Shown here: positions 10,610 to 20,707 of the stretch, piece after piece | Layout: each line of letters begins with the position of its first letter | How positions within the stretch are numbered: position 1 is the first letter of the stretch | Assembly (NCBI GenBank): GCA_034359265.1 | Contig: CP136891.1 | Coordinates: 89,948,001-90,012,000, forward strand | Source: Canna indica | Taxonomy: Eukaryota; Streptophyta; Magnoliopsida; Zingiberales; Cannaceae | Length of the DNA stretch: 64,000 nucleotides | Direction: 5' to 3' | Program-made: the position numbers and the translations under genes | Notes under the pieces: generated by a model | The model's input: only the letters and a program-made list of their open reading frames with translations | Told to the model about the DNA's origin: nothing | Database searches by the model: none

Positions 10610-11195
10610 ATCTTCAACCATAATTGTCATATCATTTTAGGGTCCTCTACTCCTCTTAAACCTTCTATAATATTTAGCATTATTCCATGATTACATGCAA
10701 AGGATTTGAATTGATACCACTACAGGTTGACACATAGTATGAGTTGGCATGCTCCAAAAAATCTCGTGTCCTAGGACACTTTAGATCAACTCTAAATCCT
10801 CATATCCTGGTTCATATGAAAAACTGATAGGCATGCTAGTTACATTTTTCAAAATATTAGTATTGAATGAAACATAGCATTTAATATCCTTCTTCACAAT
10901 TTCAACATCACCAATATCCTTAGTCAAGAGTAAAAAACAAGGGGAATTCATAGAAGTTGAGAAAGGGAGTCAAAATGATAATTTTTTTCCCAAAAAGCAT
11001 TTGAAGGCAATTTAAATTGAATTATTCCAAACAGTTATTGCCATTGGGTAACCCTCATGACCATTTGAGAACACCAAGTGTCAGCATGCTCAATACATCT
11101 TTCGTTGCCTATACCCATACATGTCAAGAAGGGTGTTATGGCCAGAACACCAGATAATAAAGTCAATGGGTTCTCAAAGTAATATGTATCAGGCA
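10610..11195. other. Low-information region downstream of the STE24-like exons
   Basis: Minus-strand translation near 10690-10910 gives patches that could be very decayed downstream STE24 exons, for example a GHE near 10764-10775, where the HExxH active site would be expected. The match is too weak to claim. Nothing else is seen. Confidence 0.3.
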
Positions 11196-11286
11196 GTCCG
11201 CATTAATGTACCCGGAGATGAGATGCTTGATAGACTAAATGGAACTCAAATAAGCTGCTGATCTTGCCATAAAATACTATCTTGAC

Positions 11287-11374
11287 TGAACTTGTTGAAC
11301 CGAGGAGCTATTAGGATGGGATATAGTGTCATTACATAAAAGCCTAGATATATAGCTAGGTATGGACCTTCATC
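11287..11374 (-). pseudogene. STE24-like exon 7 remnant
   Basis: After an acceptor-like gcccag, translation gives GPYLAIYL, then a shortened segment, then YPILIAPRFNKF, the conserved loop and membrane segment before the protease core. About seven residues usual in this segment are missing. Downstream similarity fades into stops by about 11200. Confidence 0.8.
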
Positions 11375-11488
11375 CTGGGCAATATGCTCATATAGGTAAG
11401 CATGAAATTTGATATTGACAAATCGAAATTGTATGTTGAAGCATACAATAGTTCACTTATATATAATAGTAAAAGAAAAGTTTGTAAC

Positions 11489-11585
11489 CTAGACTATGAT
11501 AATAATTGCAACCACAATTGGCGGCAAGAAAGATGGAGATGCAAATTCCTTTGAACATGTCCAAGGGATATAGTCATATTGTTTG
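11489..11585 (-). pseudogene. STE24-like exon 6 remnant
   Basis: Starts after a good acceptor (actgcag) and ends at a GT donor. It encodes QTI-stop-LYPLDMFKGI, then after a one-base frame change LPPIVVAIIIIV-stop. Both stops are single-base changes from expected TGG and CAG codons. Confidence 0.8.
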
Positions 11586-11710
11586 CTGCAGTGGATGAAA
11601 GATATTAGTAATAAATTAATAATTTTAGTATATCAATATTGAGAGTTCACAAAATCAATATGCATCCAGATTACAGAATAGGAAAGAAAAGATAATTGAA
11701 AGTTGACAAA

Positions 11711-11775
11711 TTTTGTTGAATCCATGGCGAGCCTCAATCACAAATGTTGAATACAGAGAACGGCAAATCTATCAT
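11711..11775 (-). pseudogene. STE24-like exon 5 remnant
   Basis: After the acceptor catgcag the exon gives DLPFS, then a small deletion, then STFVIEARHGFNK, a strongly conserved STE24 segment. Confidence 0.85.
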
Positions 11776-11845
11776 CTGCATGTACATCAGGGTTAAAAAA
11801 ATTATTGTTCTTAAACCACGTGCATTACCATGCTGCTATTTAGCA

Positions 11846-12075
11846 ATGTTAATGGGTTGCTATTAGGTTGCTGAAGTTTCTAGTGGGTCATCATTTGGGT
11901 TGTTTGGATCATAGCTTGTTATGGGTTGCCATAGGAGGATTCTAAAATTCTCTAGAAGGGGTAATTGAGTCTTTTTAATCTTTGTAACTCTCCATTAATG
12001 GAGTATTGTAATGAGGGTAAGACATGAATGAATGAAATCACTTGTCTTCTACCTCTATTACCTATTCTATCAACA
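11846..12075 (+). mobile_element. Short LTR-like fragment with primer-binding-site-like sequence, in a pseudogene intron
   Basis: The block starts tgttaatggg and ends near tctatcaaca. It is followed at about 12077 by aggtattgagctatcg, a diverged form of the methionine-initiator tRNA primer site (tggtatcagagc) common in plant copia elements. An ATG at about 12135 opens only a very short frame. No pol genes or second LTR are present. It lies between exons 5 and 4 of the STE24 pseudogene, on the opposite strand. Confidence 0.45.
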
Positions 12076-12418
12076 AGGTATTGAGCTATCGTATCCCCAG
12101 CGAGTTGAAGGAGATTGTGAACTCTCTAATAACAATGGAGGAAGCGGGTTGTGAATGAGCTTATTTGACATGATAAATAAACATGAAGAAAAGATAGGGT
12201 ACTCGTTAGCTAAATATAACAAACTACTGCCAAGTTAAAATTTCCATCCCAACTAGGAAACTCATAAACAACCTGATCATGCCCACTTGAACTTAAAGAT
12301 TGAACTTCATAAGGACAATTGAAGTGTCCAAATATATACTACTAGCCATGTAAGAAAAGTAAATATTACAGAAAATCTTTAGTGGCTCAAATGTTGTTTG
12401 AAAAAAGTTCCTCTATAC

Positions 12419-12522
12419 CTGTGACCAAATTTTAGCACCAGCTAGAAATGATCACGTATGTATTATTTCATTTTTTGCATGTAAGTCCAAGTCTGCTAGA
12501 AAACTCCCAAAGACCCGTAGTT
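12419..12522 (-). pseudogene. STE24-like exon 4 remnant
   Basis: Gives FLADLDLHAKNEIIHT-stop-SFLAGAKIWSQ and ends exactly at a cag/GTAT donor. The single stop replaces a Leu-like codon. Confidence 0.8.
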
Positions 12523-12587
12523 AAAAATGTAATGCAAATGAATCATGGAGATATATGTATTAAAAGAAAGCAAGGTGCTTCTTTACC

Positions 12588-12672
12588 TCTCAAAATCTTG
12601 ATAATATGCCAAAATATAGAATTGCAGTATCCTTCGGTATGGCGACAGCTTCATGAATAAAGTGAAAGTGGA
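12588..12672 (-). pseudogene. STE24-like exon 3 remnant
   Basis: Gives HFHFIHEAVAIPKDTAILYF followed by GIL, then a TGA where the family has Trp, and ends at a GTAA donor. Confidence 0.8.
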
Positions 12673-12814
12673 TGCAGAAAGGAGGCAATGCAAATTAAGT
12701 ATCAACTATCAAGATGATAAACGGTCTGGCAAAAACTAGAAATATTTACAAGCAGTATAAGCTATTAGCTTGAACTTTGATTGTACACAGAAGGTGCCAA
12801 GAAAACAAACATTT

Positions 12815-12935
12815 TATGGACTCCATATTAATTTTTTCATTAATTACACCCTCAAGTGGTTTAGGCAAGGTGGGTAACTTAAGAGCGGCATGAATATCTA
12901 AGTAGGCTTCAAAGAAATACATGAAGATCATAAAA
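12815..12935 (-). pseudogene. STE24-like exon 2 remnant
   Basis: Gives FMIFMYFFEAYLDIHA and LKLPTLPKPLEGVI, matching the first membrane segment and following loop of STE24. About two or three residues usual after the LD are missing, and the sequence decays after GVI. The acceptor AG is not present at the expected place. Confidence 0.85.
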
Positions 12936-12959
12936 CATGCACAAATGTGGAACACCAAT

Positions 12960-14095
12960 CAATCATCATATAACAGAAATTTGGCTTATGCATGAACCAA
13001 AAAGATAACCATCAAGGCATTGGAATCCTTATCAGTCACATTTAATAAAGGATAAATAGAGAATCGAAGTACCACCATTGCAAAGGATATATAACAATCT
13101 AGAAAGAAGGATGCGACACAAATGTCTCTTCGCAATTATATAGCCTTGCAATAATAAGCAACCCTCTTTTAAAACTTCGTTAAAAATGATATTGGAGTTT
13201 TCAAATGTCTGAATTTGCTACTTATGCAGCACAATCCATCTTGCTAGACAGATACATGAATTGGAATTGAAAAGGAAAAAAAGTCTAAGTTTAACTTGAT
13301 TGTGCAAATCAGGTACTTGCCAATGGGCCACTATAACATAATGTGATAGAATCATTTGCCTCATCGATCAACCAGAAATTCTATGGATAGACACTCCACA
13401 CTGGCTTCTGACTTGCAATACTAAGGTGAATACACTATGAGAGCTCTTTCTCAGTCATGTAAAACATATCTAAAAACTAAGGTAATCTTTTTTATGGTTA
13501 TGACAATTTATGTAGCTGGTTGGAATGTTGGATCTTACTCGATGTTTGAATTCCAGGCCTAGGTGAAAAATCTAGATAACAAAGAGAAACTAAACATCAA
13601 TACGAACTGAATGAATGAATGAATATATATATATATAATCATTTAGCCCAGTTAAAACAACACTTAATTAGGCGGTGACTTTTCGTGATATCCACTCAGC
13701 AATATCCACTCAGCAGTAAAATATAAACCCCCATAAGTACGTTACCATCATCACTTCTAAAGCTGGAAAGCACCGCTGCAAGAGGAATCAAAATAACCCT
13801 AGAAGACAGAGAGGAGGAGACCATCCATGAAATAACAGATCATTACATTGCAGACCAAGCAAACAAAAAGTACGCCATGAGGTTTGGAAGAAAATAAACA
13901 ACAACGAAGGAAAGAATAAACTTTTTCTGTAAACAAGAAATGGAAAATCAAAATATTGGAAATAGAAAGCAACCTCAAAAAAAGGGGTGTTTTGAGTGGC
14001 ACAGATTTCAATACAAGAATCTCGCGATAAGCAAATAATCAAGTAATCAACCAACCCAAGTAGCCAAACCAAAAACTCTCTGGAGATTTTTTCCA
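12960..14095. other. Intron-like region of the STE24 pseudogene
   Basis: No exon is recognised. There is a gaatgaatgaat run followed by an (at)n run at 13610-13638 and a duplicated atccactcagca at 13690-13714. The open frames at 13788-14290 on the minus strand are read-through of exon 1 sequence into the intron and not separate genes. Confidence 0.5.
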
Positions 14096-14099
14096 AAAA

Positions 14100-14300
14100 A
14101 AACTCGCGAGATCATCAGAGCAAGAGGGAAGGAACTCGCCCAAGAGTACTTCAAGGTAAGGGAACGCCATCAAGGAAGTAGAAGAGCAGCAGCAATCAAC
14201 CACTAGCTTAAGCTGAAGTAAGGAGGGGTTTGACTGGGGAATCAGGAAGAGATGTCGCCAAGAAAGGAGAGGGATGAGACCAGCGACCACTTTCTTGCAG
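14100..14300 (-). pseudogene. STE24-like 5' UTR and exon 1, copy 1
   Basis: The minus-strand ATG at 14170 begins MAFPYLEVLLG, the STE24 N-terminus. Upstream lies a CT-rich leader with tgctgctgctcttct. The coding match ends at about 14137, where an exon 1 donor is expected but the sequence reads gcgagttc and not GT. The same block is repeated at 14415-14570. Confidence 0.75.
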
Positions 14301-14407
14301 GGAAACGTACAATATAAATATAAATAACTATTAAATGCGTAAATAGAAATAGAACCCTAATGGCTAATAATTTAGTGTAAATAGAAACATATTACTCTCT
14401 TTGGAAC

Positions 14408-14570
14408 ACACCCAAGACTGTTTCTAGGTAAGGGAACACCATCGAGGAAGGAGAAGAGCAGCAGCAATTAAGGAAAGGTTTGATTAGAAAATCAAAAAGG
14501 GATGTCGCCGAGAAAGGAGAGGGACAAAACCAGAGACCGCCTGCTTGCAGCGAAGCATGCAGTACATATA
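14408..14570 (-). pseudogene. STE24-like 5' UTR and exon 1, copy 2
   Basis: The minus-strand ATG at 14442 begins MVFPYLETVLG and runs into a proper GT donor (gg/gtgtgttcc). Leader landmarks of copy 1 (gctgctgctcttct, tctcggcgacat, ctgcaagcag) recur in the same order, about 275 bp away, so the promoter-proximal block is tandemly duplicated. This copy has the better donor, so it may be the original. Confidence 0.75.
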
Positions 14571-14645
14571 TAAATAAATGTTATATCTAAATTCTAAATA
14601 GAACGGGATGGAAAATCAGGGTCGATCCATACCACTGTTTCTAAG

Positions 14646-14812
14646 TGTTACAAGCTCCAGTAGCTTTCCTCATACATGTACACAATTGTAAGGATTTGAT
14701 TAGAGACAACTTTAATAACTTTCCTAATATATGTACATAATTATAGGGATTTGATCAGTCCCTGATTTAGGGGCTGATTTGTAGGGATAAAATTTGATAT
14801 GTTTCCTTTTTT
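14646..14812 (+). repeat. Left LTR, 5' portion only
   Basis: Matches the first 160 or so bases of the right LTR (22403-22639) with blocks such as agctttcct, cctaatatatgtacataatta and aatttgatatgtttt. It stops in a T run at about 14808-14813, where inverted gag sequence begins. Confidence 0.9.
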
Positions 14813-14813
14813 T

Positions 14814-15129
14814 AAAAAATACAAAAAATCCAGATAATCCATTAGCTCTTTAACAAATTCACAGTGATTAATTAGGCCAATTACCTCACTGTCAACGGAG
14901 TTCCTAATTTGTAGAAAAAGTCATGCATCTTCTCTCATCCAGGTTTGTCTTATATCATCAGTGGGGGGATTTTTAGTCAGATGATCGTCTTTGCCAATGC
15001 TCCGCATATAAATACGGACAATCTTGCTCCAATCCAAATAGTTGGTACCATTTAACTTGTGGTCTTGTGCTTAGTGATTTTAGACATTACATGAACCATT
15101 TCATTCATATATGCCTTAGACTCAGTCAT
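14814..15129 (-). pseudogene. Inverted copia gag N-terminal fragment
   Basis: From the minus-strand ATG at 15129, translation gives a gag start with MTESKAYMNEMVHVMSK. After a frame change at about 15055 come LNGTNYLDWSK and HCEFVKELMDYLDFLY, features of the plant copia gag (UBN2/DUF4219-like) region. One TGA interrupts it. The strand is opposite to integrase and RT of the same element. Confidence 0.8.
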
Positions 15130-15398
15130 TTTTTCAAACAATATATGTATCACCCAAATGGACTTCAGAAATCGACACAGAGAAATAGAACCACGAGAAC
15201 TTCGACCAAATCGAAAACACAAGAAGATGAAGTACCTCAAACCAGTACTGATCGGCCATCGAAGTACACGCTGCACATCCGGTCATCGAAAAAGCAGCTC
15301 CTCCCTATGTTGGCGATGAAGCAAAGCGGTCACTCTCAGAGGTGACCCACGAACAACCAGAAAAGAATCCCGGCAAACAAAGACAAGAAATTGAGAAA

Positions 15399-15411
15399 TG
15401 CTCTGATACCA
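15399..15411 (-). promoter_or_regulatory. Copia primer-binding site, inverted
   Basis: On the minus strand tggtatcagagca follows directly after the LTR end ttgttaca. This is the standard primer site complementary to initiator-Met tRNA in plant copia elements. Its orientation is reversed relative to the flanking pol genes. Confidence 0.85.
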
Positions 15412-15483
15412 TGTAACAAAACAGAGAGTGATTAACAAAACATAGAGAGTGATGGAATAATTCTATCCATGTATTTATACATT
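15412..15483 (-). repeat. Inverted LTR 3' end fragment
   Basis: On the minus strand this carries tataaata, attattccatcactctct and tttgttaca, matching the last 75 or so bases of the right LTR (22565-22639), with an extra partial duplication of the ctctctgttttgtta segment. Confidence 0.85.
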
Positions 15484-15690
15484 TAGGTAGACTTAGTACA
15501 GATGACAAGATAATAAAGGAAATTGGTTTAACAATCCTAGATCCCACAATGTTATAGGTTGACCCATCAACTATGGTTACAAGAGAGGTGTTTTGTGAGA
15601 TTGAAAACTAGAGAAGGTATTGCGGTTACTTGTCATATGATCTGTGGCACCAGAATCAATGACCCATTTGCTCAAAGAGGAGATAAGACA
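15484..15690 (-). pseudogene. Inverted copia protease fragment
   Basis: Minus-strand translation contains KWVIDSGATDHMT, the aspartic protease active site (D-S-G), and after a frame change VGSRIVKPISFIILSSVLSL. It joins directly to the LTR end fragment at about 15484, an abnormal order. The protease would release gag and pol proteins from the precursor. Confidence 0.85.
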
Positions 15691-16031
15691 TTCACTTGAG
15701 ACAGCTCATGCTCTTCTATTCCAAACGAAGGCTCCTAAGCAGGACTGATGTTGTATCCACGGTGTGCTTTTTGATTAATCACATGCCATCTACGGTGCTT
15801 AATGGTGATGTTCCATACAATGTTCTCTTTCCAAATAAGCCACTGTTTTGTGTGGAGCCACAGATATTTGGTAGTACCTGTTATGTTCGAGATGTACGGT
15901 CTTATGTTACTAAGCTGGACCCAAAAGCTTTGAAGTGTGCCTTTATGGGATATTCTTGCCTTCAGAAAGGATATAGATGTTATTCTCCTGACCTCAACAA
16001 ATATTTGGTGTCAGCTGATGTGGTGTTTTGA
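15691..16031 (+). pseudogene. Copia integrase C-terminal part
   Basis: The reading begins ETAHALLFQTKAP and, after a stop and a frame change near 15740, continues with NHMPSTVLNGDVPYNVLFP, FGSTCYVRD and KCAFMGYSCLQKGYRCYSP, the conserved region after the integrase core in plant copia elements. The HHCC and DDE parts are missing. The next 380 bp are the degenerate linker to RT. Confidence 0.85.
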
Positions 16032-16379
16032 GAGAACAAACCATTCTTTTCCTCTTCTCCCACTTCTACAAGTCAAGGGGAGAAAGATGATTGGCTTATT
16101 TATACTTTCATATCTCCAAGTGCTTCTATTGAGCAACTATCGGCTAGTGTTCCTCCAGCACCACCAAAATCTTCAATTGTTCACGTTTATTCTAGGCGAC
16201 AAGAGACCAATGATACATGACCTGCACCAACTCCTTAGTCATCTGATCCTCCTCCAAATGATCTTGATCTCCCCATTAGTCTTCACAAAGGTATACGTCA
16301 CTGTACCTTTCCTAAATTTCCTCATCTCATTGCTAATTTTATTTCATATGATCACTTGTCTCCATCGTCTAACTCTTTG

Positions 16380-17225
16380 ATTCCATCTCTAGACTCTATC
16401 TATATTCCTAAGATGGTTAAGGAGGCTTTGAGCCACCCTGGGTGGTATAATGCAATGATTGAGGAGATAAATGCTTTAGATGAAAATCACACTTGGGATT
16501 TGGTGAATTTTCCCAAAGGAAAGAAGGTTGTGGGATGCAAGTGGGTCTTTGCAGTCAAAGTTAATCCGGATGATTCTGTGGCTCGGCTTAAAGCTAGACT
16601 TGTTGCTAAAAAAAATGCTCAGACTTATGGGGTGGACTATTATGATACTTTCTCCCCAGTGGCCAAACTAACTTTTGTTCATCTATTCATATTCATAGCT
16701 GCTTTTCAAAATTGGCCCTTACACCAATTGGACATCAAGAACGCATTCCTTCATGGCGATCTTCAGGAAGAAGTGTATATGGAGCAACCACTTGGGTTTG
16801 TTACTCAGGGGGAGGGGGAGTACGAGAAAATTTATCATTAAGAAATCTTTATATGGTCTAAAACAAAGTCCTCGTGCCTGGTTTGGCAAGTTTAGTGAAG
16901 TAGTTCAAGAATTTGGGCTGAAGAAAAGCAAGTGTGATCACTCGGTCTTCTATAGACAGTCTACGCTGGCATTCTTCTTCTTGTTGTATATGTTGACGAT
17001 ATTATCATAACAGGAGATGATAGTACAGGGATTTCATCGCTCAAGTTATTCTTGCATGCCAAGTTCCATACAAAAACTTGGGGCAACTGAAATACTTCTT
17101 GGGAGTAGAGGTAACAAGAAGCAAGAAACGGATTTTATTGTCTCAAAGAAAATATGTTCCTGATTTGCTTGTAGAAATCAAAAAATTAGGAGCCAAGTCA
17201 TGCAGCACACCGATGATTCCCAATG
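16380..17225 (+). pseudogene. Copia reverse transcriptase, frameshifted
   Basis: Motifs in order: WYNAMIEEINALDENHTWDL (16441), KWVFAVKVNPD, LDIKNAFLHGDL with the first catalytic Asp (16729), SLYGLKQSPRAWF (16845), YVDD at 16989-17000, and LGVEVTRSKKRILLSQRKYV (17100). A frame change at about 16840 and another just before YVDD break the enzyme. In a functional element it would synthesise cDNA in the cytoplasmic particle. Confidence 0.9.
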
Positions 17226-17640
17226 TACATCTTACAAAAGATGATGGTGATCAATTTGATAATCCGAAAAGATACAAAAAGATACAGGAGATTAGTTGGG
17301 AGATTGAACTATCTCACAATGACTCGCCCAGATATTACTTATGCAGTCAGTGTTGTTAGTCAATTTATGTCTGCACCAACAATCAAACGTTGGGCAGCTC
17401 TAGAACAGATCATGGCCACACTTGCATTGATTGTTTTACCGATGCTAATTGGGTTGGATCCAAAATTGATAGAAGATCCACTACAGGTTATTGCGTTTTG
17501 TTGGTGGTAACTTGGTGTCATGGAGAAGTAAGAAGCAGAATGTTGTATCCCGGTCCAGTGCAAAATTTGAGTACAGGGTCATGGCACAATCCACATGTGA
17601 AATTTTATGGATACACACCTATTAACCGAAGTCGGTTTGA
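17226..17640 (+). pseudogene. Copia RNase H, N-terminal part
   Basis: Contains YRRLVGRLNYLTMTRPDITYA, then after a frame change FTDANWVGSKIDRRSTTGYC (catalytic Asp region) and RSSAKFEYRVMAQSTCEILW. It is interrupted at 17640 by the hAT element and continues at 22133 in register. Confidence 0.9.
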
Positions 17641-17891
17641 AGCCTTTGCATGGTTTAAAAAATCGGCCGAAATGGTACGGTAAGCCCGGTATTTATCGGT
17701 TTTTGGGGTTAGCGATATTCGATATACCCGGTATTTGAAAATATCGGGTATATAGGGTATACCGGGCGGTATATGGCGGTATTTCGCTATATATCGCCCG
17801 GTAAGGGCGGTATGATGGTTTGTTAACGTTGGCAACGGGTGGCCGACAGCCCGATTTGTCGGCTTGTACCGCCCGGTATGATAAACAGTGA

Positions 17892-17919
17892 CCCCAAACG
17901 GCTCTCTAGCCGTTTGGGG
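17892..17919. other. Perfect 12 bp hairpin in hAT 5' region
   Basis: ccccaaacggct at 17892-17903 pairs perfectly with agccgtttgggg at 17908-17919 across a 4 base loop. It lies about 25 bp upstream of the TATA box. Confidence 0.7.
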
Positions 17920-17943
17920 CCCGGTTTGGGATGTTTTGGGGGC

Positions 17944-17950
17944 TATATAA
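17944..17950 (+). promoter_or_regulatory. TATA box of hAT transposase gene
   Basis: tatataa lies about 100 bp upstream of the ATG at 18050, with a CT-rich start-like region (ttcactctcacttacccctc) between them. Confidence 0.7.
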
Positions 17951-18049
17951 AGCCCCCAAAGCACTCTTTTCACTCTCACTTACCCCTCTATCCATCAATC
18001 TCTCACACACATCTTTTTCTATTAAGTTCTACGTTGAAGTTCTGTCGAA

Positions 18050-19404
18050 ATGGCGCCGAAATCTCAAGCCGACCCCGCATGGCAGCACGGTCGTCGGTTG
18101 GAGAAGGCTCATCACTGGCAATGCCTCCACTATGATATGATTTCACATGGTGGAGGCATCACTCGATTGAAGCAACACTTGACCGGAGGATATTCCGACG
18201 TCGTCAATTGCTCCAAAGTACCGTCCGAAGTCCGAAAGATGTTCAAAGCACAACTCAACAACAAGAAGGAGGAACGTCTTAAGAATGCAGCTCAACAAGC
18301 CGAGTTCGACCGACGAGCTATCCAAAATGTCAGCGGTGACCATTATGAGGCTCGAGGTGGCGATTACGACGAGGATGCGGAATTTGAAGCTAACATCCAA
18401 GCTTCATTGGAGCATCAGCATTACGAACGAGAACGGATGTATTATCCCGGATCTCAATTCAAATATGACGGCGGCAGTGGCAGCGGTGGCATAAGCAGCG
18501 TCGGCTCAACTTCGGCTGCCGGAGCAATGGACCGAAGCGGTCCGATTCCCTCTGGTCCTCAAATTGGCCGGAGTTCTAGCTTGAGAGCACCTCAAACTCA
18601 TAGCAGAGGAGGCAGCAGAGGAAGCCTTCGTGGATTCTTCTCAAACCTCGGAGCAAGTGGTAGGAAAACTAATGTTAATATTTCTAATCTTGATCCCAGG
18701 GCATTTCCTCCTTCATCAACAAAGCAACAACGCATAGACGATATGTACGACAAGTCGAAGAAGTGGGAGTTGGAGAAAGCCATCTCCAAATGGTTCCACT
18801 TTAGCCGGATTCCCACAAATGCAGCCAACAACCCGTACTACCGAACTATGGTGTCTACCATCCAAAAGGTAGGCCCAGGTATTACCCCTCCAACTCCGTA
18901 TGAAATTTCAGGACCTTTACTTGAACATGAGGTCAAGGAAATAAATGAATGGATCGACGACGTCAAGCGGCAATGGGGGGATTACAGATGCAATTTGATG
19001 TGCGATAGTTGGACCGGACCAACCCGAATGAGCATCATCAACTTGCTAATCTATTGCAACAGGAGGGTTATCTATCATAAGTCGGTGAACGCGTCCGATG
19101 AAGTCCATACCGCTCTCTACATCTCGAAGCTGATGAAGGAGGTGATCGAGGCGAATGAACCCCATAACTTTGTTCAAATTATAACCGACAACGGAGCCAA
19201 TTTCAAAAGGGCAGGTGAGATAATTGAACTGGATTATTCTCACATATGTTGGACTCCATGTGCAGCCCATTGTATAGACCTAATAATGAAAGATATCGGT
19301 GATATATCGATGGTGAAGACGAATGTAAAGAAGGCGCAACGAATTACGCGCTTCATATACAACCACACATGGGTACATGCCCTTATGAAAAAAATTTACA
19401 GAAG
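18050..19404 (+). CDS. hAT transposase exon 1: BED finger and DUF659
   Basis: The frame from ATG 18050 stays open for 472 codons; the exon is taken to end at 19404 before a GT. Residues 9-54 are a BED-type zinc finger (DPAWQHGRR, GGITRLKQHL) with C25, H43 and C54, but the second Cys position is Tyr28 (CLHY), so zinc binding is doubtful. A Gly/Ser-rich linker (about 140-215) follows, then the DUF659/RNase H-like region (from about 235) with MCDSWTG and QIITDNGANF, whose Asp residues are typical catalytic positions, then WTPCAAHCIDL. It would bind the element's ends and cut them in the nucleus. Joining to exon 2 by simple GT-AG splicing is off by one base, so this copy is probably inactive. Confidence 0.9.
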
Positions 19405-20031
19405 GTATTTTTTAAAAATAATTTATAGTATTTATTTATTAATTAGTTTAGGTGATAGCATGGTTTAAAATCTCGGTACCGATATCGGTTTCGGTCACCG
19501 GCCGGTACCGGTATATATCGGTACCGTACCGTACCGACACATGGTACGGACCGATATGAAAATGCATACCGGCCGAGTTTTTTTTTTTTAAAAAAAAAGA
19601 ACTAACTCCAATTCTCCAATAACACATAATTGATGAAGAAATGCTTAAAATTAATATTCAAATGTCAAATACATGAATACAATGTTTAAAATGCGGACGA
19701 ATGACGTCCGTCGTACTCATACATATCTTTGGCTTCGGGACATACACGGCTAAGGTCAACCGTGACAAACCCATACATATGTTTAAAATGCATTGTCATG
19801 ACATACCGCCCGGTATCGCCCATACCGGGCGGTATGAGCCATATACCGCCCATACCGGGCGGTATATGGCATCATACCGCCCGGTATACACAATATACCT
19901 GATTTTTTCAAATATCGGGTATATTGTATACCGGAAACCTAAAAAACCGATAAATACCGGACTTACCGTACCGTACCGACCGAGATTTTAAACCTGAGGT
20001 GATAGTTACTAATAATAATTCCATATTTTAG
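19405..20031 (+). other. hAT transposase intron 1, carrying a nested element
   Basis: It begins GTATTT after agaag and ends TTTTAG. Without the nested 538 bp element it would be about 80 bp. I infer it as an intron from the homology break and the splice signals. As read, the junction gives a TGA just after it. Confidence 0.65.
19450..20005 (-). mobile_element. Deletion derivative of the same hAT family nested in intron 1
   Basis: The element (19459-19996, 538 bp) lies in reverse orientation to its host. Its left end catggtttaaaatctcgg matches the host's right end reversed, and its right end complements caggtttaaaatctcgg. It is flanked by aggtgatag at 19450-19458 and 19997-20005. On the minus strand it retains the last roughly 25 codons of the transposase (...RRHSSAF-like) and 3' UTR, fused to the 5' subterminal ccgcccggtat repeats. 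It is therefore an internal-deletion MITE that can only move with transposase in trans. Confidence 0.9.
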
Positions 20032-20435
20032 GTGAAATTCTTCGACCGGGAGCGACTCATTTTGCAACCAATTTCATCGCATTAAAGTCGCTCCAACAAC
20101 GTAAGGCAGGCCTTCGATCAATGTTTACAAGTTATGAATGGTCTACATCAAGATATGCCAAAACTAATGATGGAAAGCAAACCGAGAAGTACATCCTCAA
20201 CACGCGCTTCTGGGATTGCGTTGCGGAGATAGTCGTCGCCGTAGAACCATTGTACAAGGTTCTACGACAGGTGGATATGGAAAAGACGCCTCAAATGAGT
20301 CATATCTACCACTACATCCACCAAGCACAAGAAGAAATCAAGAGGGTTATGATTTCTCCAACCAAGTATAAACCCTTCATCGATATTATCTCCCAGAGGT
20401 GGAAGGATCAAATGGGTCGGGACATACACATTGCG
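20032..20435 (+). CDS. hAT transposase exon 2
   Basis: Reading from gaaattctt gives EILRPGATHFATNFIALKSL, then the tract to WKDQMGRDIHIA, which is the usual sequence between the DUF659 and hATC regions. It is preceded by TTTTAG and followed by GTGATT. In-frame joining to exon 3 also fails by one base. Confidence 0.8.
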
Positions 20436-20500
20436 GTGATTTTTTATTTAATTTTAATTCATTATGCTAAATTACTTATTAGATTTATAATTTTTTGTAG

Positions 20501-20707
20501 CTTATTATTTAAATCTCGCATACCGGTATCGATATGATATTGGAACGACGAATAGTTTGTTATATCCATTTCGCAAGGTCATACAACGAATGACGACATC
20601 AATCAATAAAGCGACACAAGCTCTAAATGAATCAAAATATTTCCGAGATTCAAGTGGCACTTTCGGAGATCCATTTGCAATATCATGCCGAGATTCTATG
20701 AATCCAG
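20501..20707 (+). CDS. hAT transposase exon 3
   Basis: After ttttttgtag the frame gives YYLNLAYRYRYDIG, the conserved A-x-x-LNP-like start of the hAT C-terminal half, and runs to RDSMNP before a GTAGAT donor. The intron 3 junction (20707/20798) joins in frame through a split GTT codon. Confidence 0.8.

Larger units (their letters stand above)
11196..14442 (-). pseudogene. Unprocessed STE24/FACE1-type CAAX prenyl protease pseudogene
   Basis: Exon remnants in the order of the plant STE24 protein run down the minus strand: MVFPYLETVLG/MAFPYLEVLLG, FMIFMYFFEAYLD...LKLPTLPKPLEGVI, HFHFIHEAV...TAILYFGIL, HAKNEIIHT...SFLAG..IWSQ, DLPFS..ST FVIEARHGFNK, QTI-L...KGI...PPIVVAIIIIV and GPYLAIYL...YPILIAPRFNKF. 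STE24 is an ER zinc metalloprotease of about 420 residues that cleaves after the prenylated CAAX cysteine. Introns and several GT-AG borders remain, so this is an unprocessed copy. TGG-to-TGA stops, a CAG-to-TAG stop, small frameshifts, lost acceptors and no intact HExxH exon show it is dead. Confidence 0.85.

Noticed and set aside
10764..10775. Possible HExxH zinc-protease exon
   Set aside because: Only HE and a few neighbouring residues fit and the surrounding translation has stops, so it is too weak to annotate.
12262..12325. Second candidate for STE24 exon 5
   Set aside because: Only a weak resemblance; a much better match with a proper acceptor lies at 11711-11775.
13788..14290. Minus-strand frames of 70-102 codons as separate genes
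   Set aside because: They are read-through of the STE24-like exon 1 leader and intron 1; only MAFPYLEVLLG matches a protein.
11196..14442. STE24-like copy as a processed (retro) pseudogene
   Set aside because: Exon remnants are separated by intron-sized gaps with several recognisable GT and AG borders.
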